Source: Neurospora tetraspora (lineage: Eukaryota; Ascomycota; Sordariomycetes; Sordariales; Sordariaceae). Taken from it: a DNA stretch of 64,000 nucleotides. The stretch spans positions 3,162,001 through 3,226,000 of the forward strand of contig NW_026944384.1 in assembly GCF_033439725.1 (NCBI RefSeq), given 5' to 3'. Positions 22,705 through 32,009 of this stretch are shown piece after piece (the first letter of the stretch is position 1; each line of letters starts with the position of its first letter). Both the position numbers and the translations under genes were made by a program. The notes below the pieces were generated by a model. The model ran no database searches. It saw only the letters and a list, made by a program, of their open reading frames with translations, and had not been told where the DNA came from.

Positions 22705-23142
22705 CTGGATTTCTTCTTTTGCTTTTTGCTTTCCCATTTTGTTACCTTTTATTCTCTTCTCGTTTTTTAATTGCGCTGTCTCTTTTTTTTGCATGTTGAA
22801 CCCTCGTGCACATTTCGGAAAGGGTGGTGGTTATGTTGGTGTAGAATAAGGTTGGGGAGGATACCTTAATCATCACTGGTCGTTCCTTTCATTTTGCATG
22901 TAAACATGATGCAAAGCATCCATCCTTGTGCTAACCATTTGCCTGTTGGCCCTTTTTCCTTCTATTATCTCTCATTAAGTTCCCTTTTGAGCTGCCAGCA
23001 GACCCCAAGTTCATATGCAAACCACCCCCCTCCCCCCCCCCCCCCTCTCCCCCCCCCTTTCTCATTTTCCTATTATTTTCCCGCCAAAGACATCAGCCCA
23101 AAACTATCTTTTCCCCGTCTCACTCCGTCCGGTTTGCGAACC
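22705..23142. other. Intergenic with long C-runs
   Basis: Contains pyrimidine-rich low complexity, including interrupted C-runs at about 23,026-23,056. No gene supported. Confidence 0.5.
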
Positions 23143-23481
23143 TCAACTAGACCGGCAAAACGTCATACTCCTCGGTGATATCTCCTCCAAACCCGGCCTG
23201 CAACCACCCACCCCCATGACTCCTCCGCCCTGGTGGCCGGCCCAGTCAACTTTCGCAAAGTTGGGCTGGGCCCCTTGTCCCAAAATGGGTGATTCTTCTA
23301 CCTTAACCTCCCCCTGCTTCGGCTTTTTCTTTATTATTATCTTGATCTTCTTCGGCGGTGATTGTGATGAAGTGCTGCTGTCTGTTGAGCCGGGACTTGG
23401 AGGGTGTAGCTGTAGCTCTGGAAGAAGGGAGGAATCGGAAGAAGTGCTGACGCTGTCACAGGCTTTGCGTTTGAGTTCCAT
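23143..23481 (-). CDS. Small Ser-rich protein with Lys-rich NLS-like motif, uncharacterised
   Basis: A 112-codon frame from ATG 23,481. Residues 8-45 are Ser/Pro-rich, followed by PPKKIKIIIKKKPK (about 42-55), which resembles a nuclear localisation signal. No domain is recognised. The C-terminal third is Gly-rich and less convincing, so the true gene may splice out earlier. Codon pattern and the lack of a competing frame on the other strand give modest support only. Confidence 0.3.
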   Translation of the reverse strand: MELKRKACDSVSTSSDSSLLPELQLHPPSPGSTDSSTSSQSPPKKIKIIIKKKPKQGEVKVEESPILGQGAQPNFAKVDWAGHQGGGVMGVGGCRPGLEEISPRSMTFCRSS

Positions 23482-24597
23482 TTTCGTTTCGTGCAGCTGG
23501 TCTCGAATTTTATGGGGAAAAAGTGTTGGAACACGATTGGAAAAGCCGCCGGTCGGTGACTGACCCCGGGAGGATTATATCTGGGGAGTTGGAAGATTGT
23601 GTGGATGAGTTCGTCGGGATTGTGTGTGATATTAAAGGGTATTACAATAGGTAATGTTGTTTCGAAGATTGCGAACTTGACCGGCAAGTTACTGCAATAT
23701 TTTGAAGGGAAAGATCAGAAGAGAGAGGATTGAACGCTCGTCGAAGGATGATGTCTGTGAAGGCTGGTGGTGGTTAGCTTAAAGTATAAATGTGAAGCTG
23801 TGAATGATGCTGAACTGGTCGTTCAGTTCGATGTTGACACGCAAGACATCCCAGATGCACGCACACCTGTTGAGCCCCATTGCGAACCGTGATACCGTAC
23901 TCTCTTTGTTCTCACACAAGGCCTTTGAGTCCTCTGGAGCTTCCCACTCTCTCTCTTGTCGAAATGAGCTAAGACAAAGGAACGCTGAACAAAGGTGGCT
24001 CACCTGAAACATTCACCTGAAATGTTCCGTCACTTCTGTGTCTCTGTCTTGGATTCCACGTGAAATGATGGTGTCTCAGACAATGTCGTATCTGCCACTT
24101 TTATGAGAGGTCTGATATTGGTCAGTTAATAAATCGCCAATCTAGATGAATAGCTCGTTTGGCGACTTGCAGTCAGCCCTCTCACCATGGCTGCGGGAAC
24201 TGTACCACCCCAATCTTGATGTCCTTGTGATACATCAGTTATCTTTTCAGGAATTTGGGCCACTGAATTGATGACGGCTACTTCGGTCAATTTCCTACCA
24301 ACCACAACTCATCCCGCCACCTCATCTACTGCGGAGAAACGGCAGAGTGACAACGTGTCAAGCGGGTCCATGGATTATTCCAAACATGTTCAAAAGCAGG
24401 TTTCATCGGGTGCACAAACGATGATGACTGTCTTTATGGAGGAATAGAAATACCATCGCAAATAGAGGTTTCGGCGATCATCTTAAACCTCCCCCCTTTT
24501 TACTCACTCCTAAACACCATTGCCAAAATCAAGACTCCTCATCCTTCCAACCATCAACAAAACATATTCCGTTCTCACTATTGCACCCAAACCCACC
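23482..24597. other. Intergenic, no gene supported
   Basis: About 1.1 kb. The 80 bases before ATG 24,598 are C/A/T-rich, as in a fungal leader. No supported ORF or repeat. Confidence 0.5.
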
Positions 24598-25785
24598 ATG
24601 GCCGGACCAGCCCCCTCCCTCCCCGCCACCATGCAAGCCCTCCGCATCACCTCCTTCGGCGCTCCCTACACTCTAACCACCATCCCCGTTCCCTCCCCCT
24701 CCACCCTCCGGCCTCATGACCTCCTAGTCAAAGTCGCCGTCGCCTCCCACTGCCACACCGACACCATCATCCGCCTGGGCGCCATACCCAGCATCCCGCT
24801 CCCCTTGACCGGATCGCACGAAGGTTCCGGAACCGTGGTAGCAGTCGGTTCCTCCGTCGCCGCTGATGGCTCGTTTAAACCGGGTGATCGCGTCATGTGC
24901 GGTATTCCACTGGGACTTTGTGGATCGTGCTGGGATTGCACGGCTACTGGAAAGGGAAGGGAAGGAGGGGAACATTACAAGCATTACTGTGCACATATCG
25001 ATGGGCACATCGGGATTCAGGTCGACGGAGTGTTTGCTGAGTACGCGATTGTCGATAGCCGGACGAGCACGGTCATTCCGGAGGGGGTCTCGCTGTTGGC
25101 GGCGGCACCGCTGGGGTGCGCGGGCAGGACGGCGTGGAGGGCAGTTAAGGAGGCGGGATTGCAGCCGGGGCAGTGGTTGGGTATTGTCGGGTCGGGAGGA
25201 GGGTTGGGACACTTGGCGGTGCAGTTTGCGACGAAGATGGGGTTGAAGGTTGTTGGTGTCGAGGCGAGGGATGGGGGCCTGGAGCTTACGAGAGAGATGG
25301 GGGCGGATGTGGTTGTCGATGCGAGGATGGGGAAGGATGAGGTGGTGAGAGAGATTGGGAAGGCAGTGCTGGGGGATGATGGGAAGGAAGTTGACCATAA
25401 CGGTTTGTTTGCTACGGGAGGTGTCGATGCTACTGTCAACTTGTCTGACGCGGATGATGCGGCTGGACTGGCGTGTGCGATTACGAAGATGCATGGGTTG
25501 ATGGTGCAGGTTGCTCAGCCTTTAGAGGTGAAGATTCCGTTCATGGAGCTGATAATAAGAGATGTGAGGATCAAGGGCAGCTTGCAGTGTTCAGGGGAGG
25601 AAAGCGAGGAGCTGTTGAGGTTTGTCGCTGAACATGGAGTCAAGGTAAAGATGACTCCGTTCTATGGGCTAGATCAGGTTGAGGAGCTAGAGAAGGTGGT
25701 TTCAAGCGGAAAGCTCCAGGGAAGGGCAGCGATTATCGTCGATCCGCATCAACTTCAACAGGAGAAGGAGATCGTGAGACATTAG
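24598..25785 (+). CDS. Zinc-dependent alcohol dehydrogenase (MDR family)
   Basis: An intronless 395-residue medium-chain dehydrogenase/reductase; the ATG at 24,598 has context ACCATGGCC. The GroES-like half has catalytic zinc ligands Cys52 (SHCHTD) and His74-Glu75 (GSHEGSG). Structural-zinc cysteines are at about 108, 111, 114 and 131 (CGSCWDC...HYC). The spacing before the fourth Cys is 16 residues instead of the usual 7. The Rossmann half has GIVGSGGGLGHLAVQFATKMG. It is expected to oxidise alcohols or reduce aldehydes with NAD(P) in the cytosol; the substrate is unknown. GC content is higher than in neighbouring intergenic DNA. The GFA-family gene follows convergently about 80 bp downstream. 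Confidence 0.9.
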   Translation: MAGPAPSLPATMQALRITSFGAPYTLTTIPVPSPSTLRPHDLLVKVAVASHCHTDTIIRLGAIPSIPLPLTGSHEGSGTVVAVGSSVAADGSFKPGDRVMCGIPLGLCGSCWDCTATGKGREGGEHYKHYCAHIDGHIGIQVDGVFAEYAIVDSRTSTVIPEGVSLLAAAPLGCAGRTAWRAVKEAGLQPGQWLGIVGSGGGLGHLAVQFATKMGLKVVGVEARDGGLELTREMGADVVVDARMGKDEVVREIGKAVLGDDGKEVDHNGLFATGGVDATVNLSDADDAAGLACAITKMHGLMVQVAQPLEVKIPFMELIIRDVRIKGSLQCSGEESEELLRFVAEHGVKVKMTPFYGLDQVEELEKVVSSGKLQGRAAIIVDPHQLQQEKEIVRH

Positions 25786-25868
25786 CTGAAGGTTAACAGT
25801 ATTTCAATGCTAAGATATCATTATTCATAAGTTCATCCCGGTGTTGTTTCGCATCATGGGCGCCGTCA

Positions 25869-26408
25869 TTACTCCTTGATCTCCTGCTTCCGGAAGGTGT
25901 CTGCAATTCGGTTAGATTCTACACTTAACGGATACTTCACTCACCCCCGGATCAACTCCCTGAACCATACCTGAAATATCGGGCATCCATTTGGGCTTGT
26001 TCTTGCAGAAGAACTCGCCCTTGGGAGGCACCTTTTCCGGCTCGTCAAAGGAACCCCACATGATGTACCGGAACTTGTCTGCTGCCTCTTCCTGTGAAAG
26101 CATGAGTAATGGTTTTCCAGATGACATAGTGTTGAGATCGATCTTACCCCGTATTCACAGATATAGGCACCACAGTTATCGCAAAACTCTCTTGTCACTC
26201 CATTGTGTTGCTTGAACTTCTTTGGCGTGCCGGTCTCGTACTTGAAGTCCTGGAGGGGGACCTTTGTCGTGAGGCCATAGTTGGTTCCAAACGCCCTCCT
26301 GCAGCTGTTGCAATGGCACAGTGTGGTTCTCGCATCGTCCAGAGACTCGAGTTCTAGTGAGTACTGCAAGTTCTTGCAGACGCAACGACCCTTCATGTGG
26401 ATGCTCAT
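25869..26408 (-). CDS. GFA/CENP-V family zinc protein
   Basis: A small zinc protein of the glutathione-dependent formaldehyde-activating (GFA, PF04828) family. Exons: 26,408-26,148, 26,091-25,945 and probably 25,900-25,869, with introns of 56 and 44 bp. Zinc ligands are visible as C9-V-C11, C31-H-C33-x2-C36 and C76-x2-C79 (FCDNCGAYICEYG). The last exon gives the family-like ending DTFRKQEIKE only if the frame shifts by one base at the G5 run (C5 on the plus strand, 25,944-25,948). Otherwise the protein ends at a stop near 25,912. An upstream in-frame ATG at 26,645 would add 79 residues rich in Thr/Arg, possibly a mitochondrial presequence. The reaction is unknown; many members do not process formaldehyde. 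Confidence 0.8.
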
Positions 26409-27878
26409 GATGAACGTCTGGAGAAGGTTCCTTCTGAAAGTTGGCGCTGTAGAGGTAACGGTCTGTGACAGGCGAGGTGTCCTTGGCTGGTTGGCGCGGA
26501 AGATCGAAGTTGGCTTTGGTAGGACTCGGCTGAAGAGTATTCTCTGGCCGAATATTGCAAGATTGTTTGTTTCGATTGTGAGATGTTGCTCTGTCAGAGT
26601 CGAAGTGGAAGTTGGTTCTCGAAGGGAAGTCGTGTAAGTCAACATCGATGGCCTGTGACGTCAACAATCTACAGTGCCTGGCGCAGTGATCTGCAGCTGC
26701 TGTCCCTGCACAGTGCACAGTGCATGCTGTGTGCCTGTGTCCCTTCCATTTCTCACCAAATCCGGGATGAACATCGCGGACTTCTTACAAGTACGCTACA
26801 CCACCAATGTCCTGAGTTTGCACTTCTAGATCTCGAGATACCTTCATGGGGCTCGCTTTGGCTAACAAACAGCTGTGGGAATATGCAAGTCAGCATCCCT
26901 GCCATTGCTGACCTGTTCCCACCCTCAAACGCCTTGACAGTTGCCAAGACTTCCCGAGAATTGAGCTGACGACAACTTTTTGGCAAACGGACCTGTGAAA
27001 CGAAAAGAACAAGACTTTATTTGCCCATATCTCCACCAAATGAGGAGATGAAAGAAAAATGATTGTAGATTCGACATCAACATACTTGTGACTATCAAGA
27101 GAGCACTATTTTTGATAATATAATTGAGTTTCTTGATTTTCGTCTTTCGTTTCGATGGTCCGTTTGTCAAAAAGTTGTGGTCAGCTCAATTCTCGGGAAG
27201 TCTTGGCAACTATCAAGGCGTTGAGGGTGGGAATGGGTCTTTGGTGCAGTCCCCTGGAAAGCGCTAACAGTCCGGAAAGACCTAAATTGACAAACCTTCA
27301 AAGCCAAACCACCTGTTGAACATCGGCTTACAAACATGTGTAAATCAACACATTCAACGGGCGATGCGATGGCCAGATCCAAAATGCCTTTGATCTTGAA
27401 AACGATCAGCTGGCTTCATGGCCTGCGCCACGAAAACACGCGCGTCACGCCCGCTAATCTTGCATACGCCACACTGTCGGCTTTGCATCGCCGCGCTTAA
27501 AGTCGTACGCAGTACATTAGGGAACGATACCCCCCTGACTCTGGGGAATAACCATCAGTGATCTATTCTCGTTGCCGCGACTTCCGGCGATCTCGTTCCA
27601 CAGTTTTTTCAGCTGCGAGACTGTGAGACATTTCGAAGAGAGGATATAAAGAGTCGATCGGCCTTTCCTGACACCCTTCATTCAAACAGCGGTGCTTGGC
27701 GTTGCCAATTATTCCTGTCGCAAGGAAGGGACGACTTCTTGATCCACAAGTGCTTTCCCGGGCCTTCCCGGCTAACGTGGGACCGTGCAAGCCATCAAGG
27801 GCTAGATCACAAACGATACGTCACTGCACAAACCCACCAACGACAACGACAACGGCAACCACCAGATCAGTCTGAGAG
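26409..27878. other. Intergenic with a hairpin-forming inverted repeat
   Basis: About 1.5 kb without a supported gene. It contains the inverted repeat 26,910-27,000 / 27,137-27,237, listed separately. The 27.4-27.85 kb part is the presumed promoter of the gene at 27,879 and ends in a CAACGACAAC-rich leader. Confidence 0.5.
26910..27237. repeat. Inverted repeat (arms about 90 bp), MITE-like
   Basis: Left arm 26,910-27,000 and right arm 27,137-27,237 are reverse complements at roughly 90% identity, including CTTCCCGAGAATTGAGCTGA and the outer tip CCCACCCTCAAACGCCTTGA. They enclose an AT-rich spacer of about 135 bp. The outer tip recurs exactly over 26 bases at 1308-1333. This form fits a miniature inverted-repeat element; a target duplication was not identified. 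Confidence 0.65.
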
Positions 27879-28924
27879 ATGCATATGAGAGACCTCTTAC
27901 ACATGGGCGGCAGCGACTCCGACTCGCATTCCGTCGCGCAGTCCGAAACGCCGTCGGAAGCGGCCCATCGCCATGAGCTGCTATCGAGAGTGCAGAGCGC
28001 CCTCGCCGGCATCATCGGCTTGGGCGCACTACCGTCCATCATCCCGCCCGGCAGAGAACACCACCACTGCAAAAAACGACCGGTCTTTATCGCTTGGCAT
28101 CCCGTGGCGGACAACTTAGGCGTGTTATTTGCCGAGCATACGCGGCTTGGACAAGCTATTACCAAGGAGATGGGCGAGTTTCCGGATCCGACGAATCACT
28201 GGGCTGTGATAGTGGGGGATCAGGATACGGATTATTATCATGAGTTGTGGATGGTATGTATGTTGTGATGGGAATTTCGAAGAATAGCTGGATGAATGGA
28301 CCGGGAACCAGGAAGACAGATGCTGACTTATTGAAACAGGAGAAAGACTTCACAGTGGTGAACCAGCACGGCTTAGTCGGTACCCAAAAGTGGACGAACA
28401 AGCTAAAAGTTGGCGAGACAGGGTGGAATGATCAAGCAGTATTAGCAGCCAGTAAGTCCAAACAAAGTGCCCCATTGTATTCTTGGAGCAATTTACCACC
28501 AGAAACACTCACACCACCTGCTTACACTCACACAGGCAACAAGGCAATAAAAGAGATGAAGCCAAGGTACGGCTTGATCGATAACAACTGCCAAATCTTC
28601 GCCTCCCACCTCCTCCTCCAGCTAGGCATCAAAATGGGGACAGACATCAATACCGCCCAAGACATGAGAGACAAGTTACTCGCAGAGTTCAGCAAGACAT
28701 CGACATCATGGCGAAAGAAATTGACCAACAAGGACTGGCAGGCCCCGACATTCCTGAAAGTGCAGGAGATTCGGCGGAGTATCAGCCCTGCCTTTGGGGG
28801 AAGTGTAGAACCACAACCAGAACCACATGAGGAGGTTGTGATGCAGGAACGACAAGCCAAAATCCGACCTTTTAGTTGGGGAAGAAAGAAAGAAGTGGTA
28901 GCGCAACTTCCGACGCCTCCATGA
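27879..28924 (+). CDS. Permuted-papain-like (LRAT/PPPDE-like) uncharacterised protein
   Basis: 291 residues from three exons: 27,879-28,253, 28,340-28,451 and 28,536-28,924. The introns (86 and 84 bp) have regular borders and the joined length is an exact multiple of three. Visible motifs are NHWAVIVGD...YYHELW (His about 107) and YGLIDNNCQIFASHLLL (Cys about 181). The His-then-Asn-Cys order over about 75 residues resembles circularly permuted papain-fold proteins such as LRAT-like or PPPDE peptidases. In those the His and Cys form the active site. That assignment is inferred from motifs only. The tail (after about 235) is charged and disordered. ATG 27,879 is followed by a second ATG two codons later. 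Confidence 0.7.
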
Positions 28925-28986
28925 GTATATCCCTCAGCTACTTTGACGCTGACAGAAACACCAATGATACCCCCAAATACCTGTGA

Positions 28987-31062
28987 TTAAACTGTCAGGG
29001 TATAATTCAAGTAATTCCCGTTCCCTGCCGCACGCGGATAGAACTCGAACGTGAGCGTGGCACTTTGGCCTGAAGCAATCACGGCATCCAGCGTCTGCCT
29101 CCGGATGATAAGCTTGTCGAAGTCAAAATCCCACTGGCCTCCATACGTCTGTTTTCTTGTTAGCACTTGGCCTCGGACAAGACTCCGTGAAAGGAAGCGG
29201 TAAAGAGGGAAGGAAAGGAAGAAGAGAAAATAGGAAGGGGAAGAGGAGGGACTTACTCCACGGCCCTTTTGCAACTCAGGCAACCACATGGTCCAGTCAT
29301 CAAACAAATACGACCCATCCGCCTTGATCATCTTCACCGCCGCCACCCGATGCAGCCCCTTCCAGACCACCGGAATCCATAAATCACCTGCCGCCACCGC
29401 GCTCGCCGACGAGCTCGTCTGTGCCGGCACCGGCACATCCCACTGGACGATCTCCACCTGACTCTTCGCGCCAGCCGAGAACGTAACCGTGATATTCGCC
29501 TTGGTCCCCGGCGCCGCGTCCTTGGAAAGATACTTGCCCAAGAACTCCTTCTTAAGCGTAACCGTCCCCTTCTCCGTCCCCTGCTCCTGGACCGCATAAT
29601 CCTTCCCAGCCTTAAGCGCCACCCCATCAACACTCAACGCCTTGAACCGATTGCCATTCAACGCAAACGACAAGTTCCTCCCTCCGTCCCCGACATCCTC
29701 CCCAACCTTATTAAACACATACGCCGAGCTCTCCTGCGTCGTCGCGCCGCCATCCACCGTGCTCTCCGGCAACGAATTCATCCTCCCCTTAACAGCATTA
29801 ACAATAATCTCCACCGCGACTTCATCCCTCCACCGCCCCGTCTCCCTCTGCAAATTATCCAATCCATTATCCCACAGCACCGGCACGATATTCAGTCTCC
29901 TTGCGGCGCTGACAACGGTGTCAAACCACCGCCACCTCGCCGCCGCCTCCAGACTCAGCTGGCTCGCATCAAACTCGCCCAGATAGATCGGGATCTTCGC
30001 ATCTCTTGTAACCGCCGTCAGATTTCCCCTAACAGCTTCCAAATCCGCCACCACGGCAGCTTTATCACTCTCACTCCCCCACACCGTCTTTCCCCAAGCC
30101 TGAAAAATGAAGTCGTAAGGCGAGTAGTAATGGAACTGGAAAACCCACGGATTCGTCATATTCCCCGGCACCCGGAACCATCCATTTTGTAACCGATCCG
30201 CCCCGCCCATGTTCAGCGCACTCAGGGTAACCACTCTCTGGGAATTCCACCTGCCGCTTTCCCGCAGGGCCTGAATAAACAGATCGTTAAGACCCATCAA
30301 CCGCTCCGCATCTTCGGCTGTCGAGCCAGGTGGCTCGTTGATGGGTTCAAATGCTACCGTGGCTGGCTTGCAGGCGAGGTGGGTGGCGATTTGCAGCCAG
30401 CCAGCATAAAACTTTTCGCGGATGAGAGTGATGTTTTTACCGGAGGCGGAAGAGACGTCGGCCCAGGCCCAGGAGTCGTGGTGCATGTTTGTTACTACTA
30501 GCAGGCCGCGCGAGGTGGCCATGTCGATTACGGAGGAGACGCGGTCGAGCCAAAGGGGAGAAATGGTGTGGTTTGTGAGGGAGGTGGGGGAAAGGAAGTG
30601 GTCGGAGTATGTTACTTTGGGCGGTTGTGGTCAGTCCTTGTGATCGGTTATGTCGGATTCTTCATGAGGAAGGCATGGTCGAATGGAGGGGAGGAGGATG
30701 AAGAAAAAGAGAAACATACCAGGAATCCGAACAGACTTGAACCCAGCTGCTTTGACTACGTCAAGAGCATTGGCCTGGAAGATGGGGTTGTTCCAAGACC
30801 CTTCGTCGGGAACGGCGTCAAGCGTGTTTCCGAGATTCCATCCGGGAGTCGCGGCGTCCATAAACGCTTGGGCCGAAAGCTTCTTGAAGCTGCCGGGCGG
30901 GCATGTCGTCTGTGTTAACAACGGATGATGTCAGTATAGTGCACAACACGAAAGTTATAAGCTGACAGGATCCGTTACCTTCGGCCCCTGTGGTATCTTG
31001 GCAGCCAGAGTGACCTCGACAGCCACCGAGAGGCCCAAGGCCACTGTAGTCGTGAGCCTCAT
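28987..31062 (-). CDS. Secreted glycoside hydrolase family 5 with CBM_X2-like module
   Basis: 597 residues from four exons: 31,062-30,979, 30,909-30,720, 30,614-29,257 and 29,148-28,987, with an exact open frame across all joins. The signal peptide is MRLTTTVALGLSVAVEVTLA. The GH5 catalytic domain has PGWNLGNTLDAVPDEGSW (about 46-63) and the general acid/base Glu185 in FEPINEP. Substrate-site HYYSPYDF comes before the nucleophile Glu305 in IYLGEFD. A C-terminal beta-sandwich with LNGNRFKALSVDGVALKAGKDYAV resembles CBM_X2 modules of bacterial and fungal cellulases. The product is expected to be an extracellular endo-beta-glucanase or related glycanase. It converges with the papain-like gene, with only 62 bp between stop codons. 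Confidence 0.9.
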
Positions 31063-32009
31063 CTTGTCTTTCGGGGTCTGTCGTGACTACAACGACCTCT
31101 GGAAAGTGCCACGGTTTGAACATCGTGGAATCTAAAGACTGAGACGAGGTTTTTGAGTTTATAAGTGTTGCTCATCCTCCGTTCACCGGTCCTAAAAGGG
31201 GAAATTACAACGGTGGCGTTGCAACGAGATGGACATCGGGGAGGCCCTTCCGTGTCTCTCTCCGCACTCCCCAATTCAGCCTAGATCATGGACTCGCTTG
31301 AGCCCAGGAACGTCGAAACCAAAGGATTTACTGGTGGACTATTTCGCATTATTCTGTTAATGCAACCAATGTCCAGTTAATGGGTTGTCATCTTCGAGTT
31401 CATGAACATTGTCGCTGGAGTTGGTCAGGAACGAGATCTGTGATTGGGGCGGCTTTCGCTGTGTCACACTCAAGAGATGCGCCTGATGTCCCGAAGCGGA
31501 ATTCTGCGCACGTCAATATCTCACTATAGGTCTAGAAGGTTAGGATATCGTCCCTGCTGTCAGAATCGTATTCGTATAGCTATTCGGCTCTCCCGGGAAT
31601 GTCCTTTTGTGCGCGGCCACCGATTTTACCAAGTTCGGTTTCAAGCTCAGGTCACTATGCAGAGAGTGAAAGCTCGTCTTGAACAAGAATGTTTAGCGTT
31701 GAGACTGCTAGATATCTCTACATGCAGATGAATGCCACACAAGACTGGCACTAAAAAAAAGAAGAGGATAATGGTATGAAACAAGGAGTCAAAGTACGAC
31801 CGCAGATACTGGCTGGACAATCCAAATGGTTGCGTATCTGTTTATCCAACCAGCAATCGACGACTGAGTTAGCTTTCCAACGGTTTGCCTATAATGTAGA
31901 CAGCCTCTTCTGCTTCGGGAAGAGGATAAGGAAGCATCTGGAAAGGAGGAGGTAAGAGGTGTACGGAATAGGTAGAAAGAGATAGGAGAAAAGATGGGCT
32001 TCGCCCTCA
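31063..32009. other. Intergenic, no gene supported
   Basis: About 950 bp containing the promoter of the GH5 gene and the 3' flank of the transhydrogenase gene. The open frame at 31,444-31,731 has no recognisable feature. Confidence 0.5.

Noticed and set aside
23026-23056. C-runs considered as telomere-like or structural element
   Set aside because: Simple low complexity, no telomeric repeat unit and no partner sequence.
24724-25494. 256-codon minus-strand frame opposite the alcohol dehydrogenase
   Set aside because: Antisense shadow caused by high GC at third positions; the plus strand has all MDR motifs.
19940-26408. Possible secondary-metabolite cluster (FAD oxidase, alcohol dehydrogenase, GFA protein)
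   Set aside because: No backbone enzyme (PKS, NRPS, terpene synthase) in the window, mixed orientations and large gaps.
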